A DNA stretch of 58,496 bases from Chloroflexi bacterium B3_Chlor (GCA_005223035.1 NJBK01000014.1:1-58496); one strand, 5' to 3'; counted from the first letter of the stretch, positions 42,741-52,846 are shown. Numbers and translations: made by a program. The notes: a model not told the origin generated them from the sequence alone.

Positions 42741-43748
42741 ATGAGAGTTAAGGAGTTGGAGCTAGAACAAAGCGCATTGACTGCCGCTGAGCTGGAGGAG
42801 GATATCCAGGAGAAGGCAGATCCTGCATTAGCCAAGGGTGTAGAGAGCGATGACGTCATTTCGCTGTACATGAGAGAGGTGGGGACTATTCCTTTGCTGA
42901 GCGCTCAGGAAGAGACAGAACTGGCTCTGGCCTTGAGGGAAGGTAACGATGCGCGGAGACGACTGACGAGCGGTGACCTCACTTTGAAGGAGAGTATGCG
43001 GCTGCAGGAGAAGGTCGAGCAGGGGGATAGGGCTCGCCGACGCTTCATCGAGGCCAATTCTCGCTTGGTAATCAGTATCGCCCGCAGACACTTGGGACGT
43101 GGGTTGCCTCTTTCGGACCTGATGCAGGAGGGGAACCTAGGCTTGATCAAGGCTGTTGAAAGGTTCGACCCGGACAAGGGGCACCGTTTCAGCACGTATG
43201 CGACGTGGTGGATTCGGCAGGCCATTCTGCGAGCTGTGGCCGACCAAGGGCGTACGATCCGTCTGCCAGCACACATAGTTGACGAATTGAACAAACTCAA
43301 CCGGGTGGGCAAGCGGTTGGCACAGGAGCTCCGTCGAGACCCGACTAACGAAGAACTGGCTGCAGAGTTGGGCATATCTCAAAAGCGGGTGCACGACCTG
43401 CGGCGCCTGGGAGGTCAACCTCTTTCCCTCGAGACCCCGGTGGGCGAGGAGGAGGAAAGCACCCTGGCCGAGTTCATTGAAGATGATGTGACGCCCACTC
43501 CCTCTTCCATGGCGTCTCATGCGTTGATGGGAGAGCGAGTAGAGGATGCTTTGGACTCTCTCACGCCCCGCGAGGCGCGTGTTCTGCGCTTGCGCTACGG
43601 GCTTGAAGACGGGGAAGACTACACTCTGGAGCAGGTGGGCGAGAAACTAGGCTTGACCCGTGAGCGAATACGACAAATCCAGGCTCAGGCATTGCGACGC
43701 CTTCGCCACCCGAGCCGTAGCCGAAACCTCAAGTCGTTTCTGAACTGA
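42741..43748 (+). CDS. RpoD-like (group 1/2) sigma-70 factor
   Basis: 335 residues. Region 1.2 is DDVISLYMREVGTIPLL. Regions 2.1-2.4 include ANSRLVISIARRHLGRGLPLSDLMQEGNLGL and FSTYATWWIRQAILRAV. Region 3 has RLPAHIVDELNKL, and region 4 ends LTPREARVLRLRYGLEDG and LGLTRERIRQIQAQALRRL. It lacks region 1.1 and the large non-conserved insert of E. coli RpoD, as in many compact SigA proteins or group 2 factors. The start is set by GGGGGAGAG. The near-consensus promoters in the window fit a sigma factor of this type. Confidence 0.93.
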   Translation: MRVKELELEQSALTAAELEEDIQEKADPALAKGVESDDVISLYMREVGTIPLLSAQEETELALALREGNDARRRLTSGDLTLKESMRLQEKVEQGDRARRRFIEANSRLVISIARRHLGRGLPLSDLMQEGNLGLIKAVERFDPDKGHRFSTYATWWIRQAILRAVADQGRTIRLPAHIVDELNKLNRVGKRLAQELRRDPTNEELAAELGISQKRVHDLRRLGGQPLSLETPVGEEEESTLAEFIEDDVTPTPSSMASHALMGERVEDALDSLTPREARVLRLRYGLEDGEDYTLEQVGEKLGLTRERIRQIQAQALRRLRHPSRSRNLKSFLN

Positions 43749-43764
43749 CCGGGCAGAAATCTTC

Positions 43765-43792
43765 AGGGAGCCAGCATGAGCGCTGGCTCCCT
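43765..43792 (+). terminator. Strong hairpin terminator after the sigma factor
   Basis: A perfect 11-bp stem (AGGGAGCCAGC/GCTGGCTCCCT) with a 6-nt loop, 16 nt after the stop codon. A short TCTTT follows a few bases later; the U-run is weak but the stem is strong. Confidence 0.75.
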
Positions 43793-43846
43793 GGGTCTTT
43801 GCGAGCAGTCTCACCTCGCCGATGCGGGGAGGAAGGGCGCCAGGCA

Positions 43847-45184
43847 ATGCAGAATACAGTGAAGTTGATGCTCGGCGCAGGTCTCGTCTTGTTGGTGCTG
43901 GTCCTCGGCTTTCTGGCTGCGTCTTCCTGGACCAGAAGAGCTGAGCAGCAATTCATCGTAGCCGCGGACATCGACCCCGAGTATTTGCCACTGCCCGGAA
44001 GCCGAGCTGGCCAGCCAGCTGAAGCTCCCTCCGTCGAGCCATCCGCGACCGAGACCTGGCCGAGTGTGGAGCAGGCCGCGAGTCCTTCGGTTGAAGCTCG
44101 CGCTCTTTGGGTTCCTCGCTGGTCCTACAAGACCAAGGCCGATGTGCGGACCATCGTCAACAAGGCAGCCTCGGCCAACTTCAATATCCTTCTCTTTCAA
44201 GTTCGCGGAAACGGAGATTCCTATTACTCTTCGGTCTACGAGCCTTGGGCGGACCGCCTCACTGGCACGTTGGGCCGGTACCCAGGGTGGGATCCCCTCC
44301 AGTTGGCTATTGACCAGGCTCACTCTGCGGGTCTGGAACTACATGCCTACGTCAATGTCTATCCTTCTTGGCTGGGGGTGACCCCGCCCAAGAGAACGAC
44401 CCCACGGCATATGTATCAGCGATTCAACGCCCTGTACGGAAACGAATGGGTACAATGGGACCGCAATCGCAACCCCATGGGGCTAAACCAGCATTACCTG
44501 TCGGCCAATCCCGCTCATCCAGCTGTCGTGGAGCACGTGGTGGCTGTGTGCAGGGACATCGTTCTGAACTACGACGTAGACGGCTTGCATCTGGACTACG
44601 TGCGCTATTCGGGCCCCCATTTCTCCTACGATCCAGTGAGTGAACAGAGCTGGCGTGAAGCTGGGATGAGCAACAGGGGTGATTGGCAACGAGCGCAGGT
44701 CACGGAACTGGTGAGTCGCATCTATGACGAGGTAGTGCCCTTGCGACCGGGTGTTGCTCTCTCCGCCGCCGTGTGGCCTATCTACAAGGATCGGTGGCAG
44801 TGGGTCACCTACGGGAGCAGCACGTACGAGGGATATGGCGGCTTCTTCCAGGACTCTCGGGGCTGGCTGAAGATGGGGAAGATGGACGCCCTCGCTCCGA
44901 TGCTGTATGGGACCGCCGTGAAAGGTAGTCGTGAGCGCTTCCAGACCCTGGTGCAGGACTTCATGTCTGAGTCCCATGGCCGGCATGTGTACGCGGGGAT
45001 CCACGCCGACTATGCTTCCTTCTCTGAGATCCAGGCGCGAATTCAAATGGCGCGGAGGGCGGGATGTCAGGGTCAGGCCATTTTCGCGTACTCGGTGGTG
45101 GATGGGAAGGGGTATTGGGACGAGTTTCGCCGCGGGCCTTACGCCCAGCCCGCCCAGGTCCCACCAATGCCCTGGAAACAGTAG
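43847..45184 (+). CDS. Exported GHL10/DUF187-type glycoside hydrolase-like protein
   Basis: 445 residues. One N-terminal transmembrane or signal helix (LMLGAGLVLLVLVLGFLAA) is followed by an Ala/Pro/Glu linker and then a TIM-barrel-like domain: RALWVPRWSYKTKADV, NILLFQVRGNGDSYYSS, ELHAYVNVYPSW and VDGLHLDYVRYSG, the conserved GHL10 core. The second methionine was chosen because the signal helix then begins at residue 7. The family is implicated in cell-wall or polysaccharide processing; the substrate is unknown. Confidence 0.82.
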   Translation: MQNTVKLMLGAGLVLLVLVLGFLAASSWTRRAEQQFIVAADIDPEYLPLPGSRAGQPAEAPSVEPSATETWPSVEQAASPSVEARALWVPRWSYKTKADVRTIVNKAASANFNILLFQVRGNGDSYYSSVYEPWADRLTGTLGRYPGWDPLQLAIDQAHSAGLELHAYVNVYPSWLGVTPPKRTTPRHMYQRFNALYGNEWVQWDRNRNPMGLNQHYLSANPAHPAVVEHVVAVCRDIVLNYDVDGLHLDYVRYSGPHFSYDPVSEQSWREAGMSNRGDWQRAQVTELVSRIYDEVVPLRPGVALSAAVWPIYKDRWQWVTYGSSTYEGYGGFFQDSRGWLKMGKMDALAPMLYGTAVKGSRERFQTLVQDFMSESHGRHVYAGIHADYASFSEIQARIQMARRAGCQGQAIFAYSVVDGKGYWDEFRRGPYAQPAQVPPMPWKQ

Positions 45185-45288
45185 GGCAATTCCCGATAAA
45201 GGACAGCACATTCCAACCCCCGCCACCAAGTCTTACAGCATGAAGAATCCATACGAAACCCAAGCAGCTTATCAGGAGGATAGAAGTC

Positions 45289-46095
45289 ATGAAACTAGAA
45301 GACGAAGTGGCTATCATCACTGGTGGTGGGACAGGCATAGGAAAAGCTATTAGCCTGGCCTTTGCCGATGAAGGAGCCGCAGTGGTAGCGGCCGCCCGCA
45401 ACGTTGCTAGACTGGAAGAGGTAGCTAACCAGATCAAATCTAAGGGCGGCAAGGCAAGAGCAATACAAACCGATATTTCTGACCACCAGCAAGTCAAGCG
45501 GATGGTAGCTGAAACTGTCAAAGAGTTTGGCAAGCTTGATATATTGATAAACAATGCCGCCGCTTACTCATATAACAATGCTGACGTCCCCGACATGAAC
45601 CTGGACAACTGGTATGACACCTTGACTGTAAATGTTAGCGGGACGATGCTTTGTGCGAGAGAAGCGATGAAGGTTATGATTCCTCGCAAAAGCGGTGTTA
45701 TTGTCAATGTCAGCAGTGTGGCGGGGATATCCGGGCATCCGACGGAGAGCCCCTACTGCGTTTCCAAGTGGGCCATCATCGGCTTTACCGAGGTGCTGGC
45801 TATTGAGGCTGGCAAACATAATATTCGCGTAAATACCATAAGCCCCGGCGCTACCCGCACTAAAGAATTCGAGGAGATGATAACGGCTCTGGCGAATAAA
45901 CGGGGTATCACCGAAGAGGACATGTGGAGAAAACTCAAGGCTAGTAACTCCCTGAATAGAATAGCCGAGCCAGAAGAAATTGCCCGCGCTGTTGTGTTTA
46001 TGGCTTCAGATGATTCCAGCGCCATGACCGGCCACAATATGATTGTTAGTTGTGGTTTCCATCTAATTCACCCGCAAGAGATTCATAGGCTGTAA
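45289..46095 (+). CDS. Short-chain dehydrogenase/reductase
   Basis: 268 residues; CAGGAGGA lies just upstream of the start. Classical SDR features: cofactor loop TGGGTGIGKAIS, NNAAAYS, catalytic Ser in NVSSVAG and the YCVSKW (YxxxK) motif, then ISPGATRT and MTGHNMIVSCG at the C-terminus. The R-N-V after the second strand suggests NADP(H) use. It is followed 21 nt later by a cupin protein in the same direction. Substrate unknown. Confidence 0.92.
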   Translation: MKLEDEVAIITGGGTGIGKAISLAFADEGAAVVAAARNVARLEEVANQIKSKGGKARAIQTDISDHQQVKRMVAETVKEFGKLDILINNAAAYSYNNADVPDMNLDNWYDTLTVNVSGTMLCAREAMKVMIPRKSGVIVNVSSVAGISGHPTESPYCVSKWAIIGFTEVLAIEAGKHNIRVNTISPGATRTKEFEEMITALANKRGITEEDMWRKLKASNSLNRIAEPEEIARAVVFMASDDSSAMTGHNMIVSCGFHLIHPQEIHRL

Positions 46096-46116
46096 AAGTG
46101 AGGAGGACTTTAGACA

Positions 46117-46578
46117 ATGGCTGCAAGAGATTGGGAGAAGAACCTTGCCAGGAAACCCCGGTACGAAGTGTCCGCCGGTAAGATAGCCGGTCGACAATAT
46201 CCCACCATGACGCTGATGAGCAACGACCTCGTGCCTGGAGTCGACACCTATATCGAAGTGGGCTGGGTATATGAAATGCCGGAGCCAAACCCCCATATCT
46301 TTGAACATCGGCATGGTGAAGGCTGTAGAGAGATTGTTCTACATATAGGGAGCGACCCAGACAATCCGGAAGACCTGGGTGCCGAAATAGAGTTTCTCGT
46401 TGATGGTCAACGACTGGTATTCGACACCACTTCAGCACTATATGTGCCAGCGGGTGTGAAGCATGGTCCGGTAACCTGGAAGAAACTCACTCGACCACAC
46501 CTACAGATGGCAATCGTACTTGGTGCTGGCACCGTGGCCGAGGCAGACCCCGGAGGACACGAGAAACGTAAGGCATAG
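46117..46578 (+). CDS. Cupin-like protein, unknown substrate
   Basis: 153 residues; GAGGAGG upstream. The predicted fold is a single cupin barrel: HIFEHRHGEGCREIVLHIG carries the first metal-binding histidine/glutamate cluster and LYVPAGVKHGPVTWKKL the second (His in VKHGP). It is probably co-transcribed with the SDR, so it may act on the same small molecule. Family-level assignment only. Confidence 0.65.
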   Translation: MAARDWEKNLARKPRYEVSAGKIAGRQYPTMTLMSNDLVPGVDTYIEVGWVYEMPEPNPHIFEHRHGEGCREIVLHIGSDPDNPEDLGAEIEFLVDGQRLVFDTTSALYVPAGVKHGPVTWKKLTRPHLQMAIVLGAGTVAEADPGGHEKRKA

Positions 46579-46764
46579 AAACACATTATTTGAGAGAAGC
46601 AAACCGGGGAAGGAGCCACATTCTTTGTCGAGTTACTGGTGATGGCCGTCGAATGAGGTTCCGTGTCAAAGAGTGGCTCGCCTGATAGTCCTTCACCTCC
46701 ACCGGCCCCGCACACTCGTGATCCGCGCCTGGATCTGGCTGGTAGCGGAAACAGAAGATTTGAG

Positions 46765-47889
46765 TCAAGCCAGTTCCAGAGGTCGGCCCGATCCAGGCCG
46801 CGCAACCACCTGGCCATCTTCGTAGACTTTAGCTCCCCGCAGGTAGACCCTTCGTACGCGACCCTGGACCATCATACCCTCGAACGGAGTCCAGCCGCAC
46901 TTGGTGAGGAGTTGTGCCCCCCGCAAAGCATATGTGGCCTCCGGGTCCACCTCCACGCTAGCTGCCTCTGGCGCGCGTACACCCAAGATGCGTGCCGGCC
47001 CGTCATGGGTCAGTTGCACGAGCCTTTCCAGGGATAGCCTACCGTGGGCCACCGCATTGAGGAGCAAGGGCAGCGTGGTCTCCAGGCCGGGGACGCCTGG
47101 AGGGGGAGTTCTGCCTTCCTTCTCTTCTTTCGTGTGCGGGGCGTGATCGGAAGCGACGGCGTCTATGATCGCGAGGTTGGCCCACAGGGCTTCTCCGTCT
47201 TCCAGGGTTCCCAGAGAGGGCTTCATCTGACCGTAGCCACCCAGTTCTTTGGCGTCTTTCTCCGTCAGGAGAAGGTGGTGTGGGGTCACCTCGCAGGTGA
47301 TACTGGCGCCTCGTTCCTTCGCTTGCTTGACAAGTTCTATCTCCGACTTTCGGCTGACGTGGCAGATGTGCACCCGTCGATCATACAGCTGCGCCAGCCC
47401 GATGACCACAGCGGTGGATAGCCCCTCAGCGTGGGCAGCGATGGGTCTATTCCTCGGCCAATACTTGAAGTGCGCCATCAGGGTAGAGAGAGACTGTACT
47501 CGGAGTGGGCCATAGGTCTCATCTAGGTAGATCTTCAGTCCAGCGACATGGCCATTCGCCGGTGCCTGCGTCGCATTGTTCGCGGTAGCCCCCAGGTAGA
47601 ACGCGAAATCGCAGCGCGCCTTCTGCGAGGCGAGGCCGAGCTTGTGGCGGAGAGTCTGCTCGTCCACCGTTGGTGGGCTGTTGTTGGGCATGTCGACCAC
47701 GGCAACCACTCCCCCCGCCAAGGCCGCAGCGGTGCCGGTGGCGAAGTCTTCTTTGTGGGTCGCGCCCGGGTCGCGCAGGTGGACGTGAATGTCAATCAGG
47801 CCAGGTAGCTCGAGGGTAGCCATATCCCCTTCCAGAGGCCAATGTACAGCCGCGCGCCGAGCATCACCGCTCTGGGGCACGTCCGACAC
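46765..47889 (-). CDS. pyrC: Dihydroorotase resembling the DHO domain of animal CAD
   Basis: 374 residues. Zinc motif GLIDIHVHLRDPGATHKEDF, the carbamylated-lysine segment LKIYLDETYGPL, HAE and HICHVSRKSEI, CEVTPHHLLL, SDHAPHT and PPPGVPGLET are all present, so the enzyme should be active (carbamoyl-aspartate to dihydroorotate). The order and wording of these motifs, and the end WTPFEGMMVQG plus RRVYLRG, follow the metazoan CAD-type enzyme as I remember it more closely than standard PyrC. The GTG start follows the sugar-transferase stop by 10 nt; an ATG at 47823 with GGAAGGGG is an alternative start. It is the last gene of the glycan operon. Confidence 0.9.
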   Translation of the reverse strand: MSDVPQSGDARRAAVHWPLEGDMATLELPGLIDIHVHLRDPGATHKEDFATGTAAALAGGVVAVVDMPNNSPPTVDEQTLRHKLGLASQKARCDFAFYLGATANNATQAPANGHVAGLKIYLDETYGPLRVQSLSTLMAHFKYWPRNRPIAAHAEGLSTAVVIGLAQLYDRRVHICHVSRKSEIELVKQAKERGASITCEVTPHHLLLTEKDAKELGGYGQMKPSLGTLEDGEALWANLAIIDAVASDHAPHTKEEKEGRTPPPGVPGLETTLPLLLNAVAHGRLSLERLVQLTHDGPARILGVRAPEAASVEVDPEATYALRGAQLLTKCGWTPFEGMMVQGRVRRVYLRGAKVYEDGQVVARPGSGRPLELA

Positions 47890-47899
47890 CGCGGGGTTT

Positions 47900-49327
47900 T
47901 CAGTAGGCGCCGCGGCCGAAGAGGACGGTGGGAATCGTCCTCAGCAGAATCTTGAAGTCCAACCAGAGAGCCCAGTTCTCGGCGTAGAAGAGGTCTAGCA
48001 TAACCATCTCGTCGAAGCTCAGATCGCTTCTACCCATCACCTGCCAGAGCCCTGTTATCCCTGACGGAATGTTGAGACGGTCGTGATGCCAGTCCTCATA
48101 CTGCTCCACCTCCGACGGGAGAGGCGGTCGAGGACCCACCAGACTCATGTCGCCTCGGAAAACGTTGATAAGTTGGGGCAGCTCGTCGAGGCTGAAGCGG
48201 CGCAATATGCTGCCAAGCCTTGTGCGCCGAGGATCGTCCTTGATCTTGAAAATGGGACCCGTTGTCTCGTCCAGGCTGGTCAGTTTGGGCAGTTCCTTTT
48301 CGGCTTCCTCCGTCATGGAACGGAACTTGTAGCACGTAAATGGCTTTCCTCCTCGGCCAAGGCGCGTCTGCTTGAAAAAGACGGATCCAGGGGAGTCCAG
48401 CTTGATCAGTACGCCGATGAGGAACAAGAGGGGAGCCAGAATCAGTAGCGCTGTACTGGAGATGGCTATGTCTATGAAGCGTTTGAGGGCTATCTTCCAA
48501 CCTTTGAGAGTGGGTTCTTTCATGCCTATCAGGGGGATACCGTTTATCTCGTCGGTATCCACCCGGCTCAAGCTCATCTGAAGCAGATCGGGCACGAAGC
48601 GTGCTCGCACACCTCGTCGTTCGCTATCTGCAATGATTCTGAGGACCTTGCGGTGCGAGATCCAGGGAAGGCTGATGATGACTTGATGCACAGTCTCCTT
48701 TTGCAGAATGGCGGGGAGATCCGCTGTGCTGCCCAGGGCTTTGAAGGGGCCAATATCGTTTTCCTGTTTGCCGGGATCATCGTCAACGAAGCCCACAGCA
48801 CGATATCCTAGCTCAGGCCTAGCCAGGATGCTGCGCATCATGGCCCTACCGACCACGCCGGCGCCAACGATGAGCACCCGATCCACTCCGACGCCGCGGC
48901 GTCGGAGGCGGTCCCTGATCTGTCGTTCGATTAAGCGACTGAGGCTGAGGAAGCCCCCGATGAGCAGAACAGCATAGAAGAATATCAGTCGAGAGTAGAA
49001 ATGGGCGCGGTACAGGAAGAAGACGAAGATCATGATGGCTATGCCGATGAGAGTGCTGGTGAATATGGTGTATATCTCGTCCAGCCATGTCGTTCCACGT
49101 CTTCGGTCGTACAGTCCCTCTGCCTTGAAGACGATTAACAGGATCACCGTCAAAATCACGGCGACAGGTATATACTCCTTGAACGGCACATAGTACGCCT
49201 CGGCCACAGCCCGTATCCATTGCAGTTCATACCGCATGTAGTAGGAGAGGACGAAGGCGACATTGATGAGTACGATGTCTGTGACAACCAAAGCTAGAGT
49301 TGACCAACGCTTGTATGTGCCAAACAC
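47900..49327 (-). CDS. Polyprenyl-phosphate sugar phosphotransferase (WbaP/WcaJ type)
   Basis: 475 residues. The N-terminal half has five transmembrane helices (about residues 10-130) and a CoA-binding-like segment (VDRVLIVGAGVVGRAMM). The C-terminal catalytic domain has KRFIDIAISSTALLILAPLL, SPGSVFFKQTRLGRGGKPF, YKFRSM and LPQLINVFRGDMSLVGPRPPLP, all typical. It transfers a sugar 1-phosphate to undecaprenyl phosphate, the first step of exopolysaccharide or O-antigen repeat assembly. Three glycosyltransferase genes precede it. Confidence 0.94.
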   Translation of the reverse strand: MFGTYKRWSTLALVVTDIVLINVAFVLSYYMRYELQWIRAVAEAYYVPFKEYIPVAVILTVILLIVFKAEGLYDRRRGTTWLDEIYTIFTSTLIGIAIMIFVFFLYRAHFYSRLIFFYAVLLIGGFLSLSRLIERQIRDRLRRRGVGVDRVLIVGAGVVGRAMMRSILARPELGYRAVGFVDDDPGKQENDIGPFKALGSTADLPAILQKETVHQVIISLPWISHRKVLRIIADSERRGVRARFVPDLLQMSLSRVDTDEINGIPLIGMKEPTLKGWKIALKRFIDIAISSTALLILAPLLFLIGVLIKLDSPGSVFFKQTRLGRGGKPFTCYKFRSMTEEAEKELPKLTSLDETTGPIFKIKDDPRRTRLGSILRRFSLDELPQLINVFRGDMSLVGPRPPLPSEVEQYEDWHHDRLNIPSGITGLWQVMGRSDLSFDEMVMLDLFYAENWALWLDFKILLRTIPTVLFGRGAY

Positions 49328-49335
49328 CTCGTCTC

Positions 49336-50475
49336 CTACTCTCTGGAATCGGTCATGGCCCGGTCATAAGCCTGCACGGTCTCCCGAGCCGCCCGCTGCC
49401 ACGAGAACGCCCTTGCCCTGCTCAGCCCTTTTCTTCTCATGTCGGCCCGTAGCTCAGCATCTGTCAGCACACTTTGCATTGCCTCTGCTATCTCCTCCAC
49501 GCTGTCAGGACTGACCAGTATCCCAGCTTCGCCTACGACCTCGGGCAGCGAGGAGGTGCTAGAAGTGATCACCGGGGTCCCGCAGGCCATGGCTTCCAGA
49601 GGTGGCAGGCCGAAACCTTCGTACAGTGAGGGATAGATGAAGCAGTCTGCTGCACTGTACCAGAGAGTCAGCTCGTCTCGTGGTATGTAGCCCGGGAAGA
49701 TGACAGATTCCTGCAAACCCAACTCCTGGGCGAGGGTGAACACCTCTTGATGGTGCCATCCTTTCGGCCCACCGATGACTAGTGGAGGGGTTTGAACCTG
49801 CTTTCTCAACAGTGCATAGCTCTTGAGCAAGGTCATGAGGTTCTTGCGAGGTTCTATGGTACCTACAAACAGCAGCATCCGCTCTGGCAAGTGCCGTTTC
49901 TTCCGAAGGTCATTCAGTAGTAGGCGGTTCTCGACTGGTTGAAAGTCTTCGTCTACTCCACAAGGCACCACATCTACTTTGTCTTCTGGGACACCCAAGA
50001 GGTTGACGATGTCCTGCTTAGTACTGGCCGAGATAGCGATGATGCGTCGAGCACTGCGAACTGAATACCGGGTACCCCACCTCAGGTACAGTCGTCTCCA
50101 CGGCTGAAAACGCTGCGGAAAGAGGATGAAGCTGAGGTCATAGATGGTGACTATCCCAGCACACGGCAAGAATAGTGGCTGAACGAACGCCAGAGAATGC
50201 AGCAAGTCTATCCCCTCCTGCAATAGGTGCACCGGCTGCACCAGTTGCTCCCATAGTATCCTCACCGCAGGATTGACCGTAGGCAGGGAAGTCATCTTCG
50301 CTTTCAGCCCAGGGAATGCTTCCCTTGCCTCTTTGTCGCGCAGGAAGACAGTGTAATGGTGCCGGTTGTCGTTGGTTGCCAGACACCGGAGGAGATTGTA
50401 AATGTACCAGTTGATACCGGCGGCGCGGTAGCTTCTTGAAGACGACAGCAGGTGGGCGTTCAGGCCAATGTGCAT
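49336..50475 (-). CDS. Glycosyltransferase family 4
   Basis: 379 residues, GT-B fold. N-terminal domain [10 protein letters not shown] with [14 protein letters not shown]-terminal nucleotide-sugar domain with [13 protein letters not shown], and the [18 protein letters not shown] motif (E-x7-E) that binds the donor. It ends 8 nt before the sugar transferase. Donor and acceptor unknown; a sequential sugar addition to the lipid-linked unit is expected. Confidence 0.92.
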   Translation of the reverse strand: MHIGLNAHLLSSSRSYRAAGINWYIYNLLRCLATNDNRHHYTVFLRDKEAREAFPGLKAKMTSLPTVNPAVRILWEQLVQPVHLLQEGIDLLHSLAFVQPLFLPCAGIVTIYDLSFILFPQRFQPWRRLYLRWGTRYSVRSARRIIAISASTKQDIVNLLGVPEDKVDVVPCGVDEDFQPVENRLLLNDLRKKRHLPERMLLFVGTIEPRKNLMTLLKSYALLRKQVQTPPLVIGGPKGWHHQEVFTLAQELGLQESVIFPGYIPRDELTLWYSAADCFIYPSLYEGFGLPPLEAMACGTPVITSSTSSLPEVVGEAGILVSPDSVEEIAEAMQSVLTDAELRADMRRKGLSRARAFSWQRAARETVQAYDRAMTDSRE

Positions 50476-50555
50476 GCTACTAGCGTATTATAATCACGTG
50501 CATGGTTGGAGGCAAGAGGCCTTGGGCAGTTTCGGCACGTGCGAGCACACACAGG

Positions 50556-51671
50556 TCAATGCACGTGCCCCATGATGTTGACATAAACGCGGTGCGTCGC
50601 CATGGCGATTTCTTCTTGAGTGTACTCTTGTATCATACGGTCTCGGCCCCTCTTCGCCAGTGAGTTCCGCGTCTCTGTATCGTCCATCAGGCGGCTCAGG
50701 AGGGCGCTCAAGGCCTGCTCATCATCCTCTGGAAAGATCAACCCTGCCTCCCCGATGACGTGTGGAATCTCCCCGCAGTCAGAGCCAATCACCGGTACCC
50801 CGCAAGCCATCGCCTCGATCAACACTCGACCGAACTGCTCCTTCCAGTGGCGCCGGGTCCTCGAGGGGAGAACCAGGACGTCGAGTTGCTTGTAGTATGA
50901 AGGCATCTCGGCTGAAGGCAGCGACAACTGGAAGGTCACCCGATTCCCTACGCCCAGCTCCGTGGTCAGCTTTTCCAACTGTGGTTTGAAAGGCCCGTCC
51001 CCCAAGACAGACAGGACCCATTGGCCTTTCAGGCGAGCTACCGCCCGCAGCAAGAGGTCCACTCCTTTCTCTTCCACTAGTCTCCCGATATAGCCGATTC
51101 GGAAGTGAGGGGAGACGCCTTCGAGATCGTGGGGGGAAGGACAGTATATCTCGGGATCCACACCGAACTGGGGTATGACTGTCACCGGCCCTTGATAACC
51201 TTTGCTACGCAGCACGTCGACGCCTTCCCGGTTGCCAGCGATGGCATGAGCTGCGTGCCGGTAGTTGTATCTCTCCATGCAACTGAACGGGAAGGGGTAG
51301 CGGCGCAGAAGGTTCTGCCAGGTGAAGAACAGGGCCTTGGCTCCGGCGGCAACAGCCAGGCGCATGGCGTGGAAGGTGGCCAAGTTATAGGGCTCCTCAT
51401 CGATGTGCACAATCTCTGGCTGCAGGCTTCGCACGTGGGTGCGCAGGTTCGGGTAGAAGTGAAGATGGAAATGCCCGTTGAGGGCCATCTTCTCTATCAG
51501 GAGTTGATACCCAGCCGTGTGACTCTGCTCCAGCTTGATCTTCCGCCCTTTTTCTTGCCAATATTCGGGCACGACGACGGCCAGTTGGATGTCGTCTAGC
51601 TTGGCCAGCTCCTCTAGTTTCTTCTGATAGCTGCCCCGCACGCAGGCCTTGGAGATCATCAGCACTCTCAT
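50556..51671 (-). CDS. Glycosyltransferase family 4 (second)
   Basis: 371 residues. It begins MRVLMISKACVRGSYQKKL and has HIDEEPYNLATFHAMRLAV, typical of a GT4 subgroup seen in polysaccharide loci. The C-terminal donor site is FRIGYIGRLVEEKGVDLLLRA and KEQFGRVLIEAMACGVPVIG. It is separated by 80 nt from the next gene and 17 nt from the preceding one. Confidence 0.9.
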   Translation of the reverse strand: MRVLMISKACVRGSYQKKLEELAKLDDIQLAVVVPEYWQEKGRKIKLEQSHTAGYQLLIEKMALNGHFHLHFYPNLRTHVRSLQPEIVHIDEEPYNLATFHAMRLAVAAGAKALFFTWQNLLRRYPFPFSCMERYNYRHAAHAIAGNREGVDVLRSKGYQGPVTVIPQFGVDPEIYCPSPHDLEGVSPHFRIGYIGRLVEEKGVDLLLRAVARLKGQWVLSVLGDGPFKPQLEKLTTELGVGNRVTFQLSLPSAEMPSYYKQLDVLVLPSRTRRHWKEQFGRVLIEAMACGVPVIGSDCGEIPHVIGEAGLIFPEDDEQALSALLSRLMDDTETRNSLAKRGRDRMIQEYTQEEIAMATHRVYVNIMGHVH

Positions 51672-51688
51672 ATGCTATCCAGCGCACT

Positions 51689-52846
51689 TCATTTTCCCGC
51701 CGCCACTAATTCGTATACTTCCATCGTCTGCTTCGCGGTCTTCTGCCAGGAGAAAAGCTGCGCCCGCTTGAGGCCTTTGGCAGCGAGCTCCCTTCTCCGG
51801 TTTTCGTCTTCCAGCAACTCGGCCATAGCGCCGGCCAGGCCATCCGCATCGTGGGCATCAACGAGCACGGCCGCTTCTCCCACTATTTCCGGCAGGGAAG
51901 AGCAGTTAGAAACTACCAGCGGAGTGCCACACGACATAGCCTCCAGGGGAGGCAGGCCGAATCCTTCGTAGAGGGAAGGAAAGACGAAGAGGGCGGCGTC
52001 ACTATACAAGGCCGGCTTGTCTTCCTCTGGCACCCAGCCGACGAAAATCACTTTGTCTCGTAAGCCCAGTCGTTCCACCACAGGTCGTGGATCGGGAAAG
52101 AAAGCGGAGTCCTGCACCGGGAGGCGCCCAGCGATCACCAACTGGGCCTCGGTGCTTGAATGCTTGGCCAATGTGGCAAAGGCCAGGAGGAGGGTCTCGA
52201 GGTTCTTGCGCTGATCGACCCCCCCCAGATACAGGGCGTACTCCCCACTCAGGTGGTACTTCTGCCGAATCATCCTGAGTCTCTGGGCATCACGCACGGG
52301 TTTGAACATCTCGCTGACGGCCAGATGGACTACGTGCACACGGGCTGGCGATACGTTCAGCAAATCCAGTATGTCCTGCTTGGAGGAGACGGAATCGGTT
52401 ACTATGGCCGTGGCCCGTTTGGCCCCAGCGGCGACGAGCCGCGCATACAGACGCACGGGAATTGAGCCGCGATAGGCAGGTAGGATAAGAGGGATGAGAT
52501 CGTGGATGGTGACCACTATTCTGCTGCGAGTCCTCAGGGGCGAGGCGAAATAGGGCACGTGAGCCACGTCGACCTCTTGATCGGTGCAGGCGCGTGGGAA
52601 GGATACTTGCTCGAACCAGAGCTTGGACAGGTTCTCGGTGAGGGAGATAGGTGGGGCCAAGTAGACTTCCTGCATCCTGCGTCCCGAGGCAAGGACGTTC
52701 CGACTCCGTTCCGTTCTTCCGGGTCTGAAGAGTACACATGCGGGCCCCTCTGGGAGGGTCAACAAACCATCTACGAGGTTTCGCGTGTATTGGCCGCTCC
52801 CCGTGCTCTCCCGATTCCAGAAGAAGCCGTTAATCCCCAGGCGCAT
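51689..52846 (-). CDS. Glycosyltransferase family 4 (third)
   Basis: 385 residues. MRLGINGFFWNRESTGSGQYTRNLV is the usual GT4 acceptor-domain opening; the donor site has YALYLGGVDQRKNLETLL and [19 protein letters not shown]. It starts one base after the end of the chelatase-like gene, so the two are translationally linked. Confidence 0.92.
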   Translation of the reverse strand: MRLGINGFFWNRESTGSGQYTRNLVDGLLTLPEGPACVLFRPGRTERSRNVLASGRRMQEVYLAPPISLTENLSKLWFEQVSFPRACTDQEVDVAHVPYFASPLRTRSRIVVTIHDLIPLILPAYRGSIPVRLYARLVAAGAKRATAIVTDSVSSKQDILDLLNVSPARVHVVHLAVSEMFKPVRDAQRLRMIRQKYHLSGEYALYLGGVDQRKNLETLLLAFATLAKHSSTEAQLVIAGRLPVQDSAFFPDPRPVVERLGLRDKVIFVGWVPEEDKPALYSDAALFVFPSLYEGFGLPPLEAMSCGTPLVVSNCSSLPEIVGEAAVLVDAHDADGLAGAMAELLEDENRRRELAAKGLKRAQLFSWQKTAKQTMEVYELVAAGK

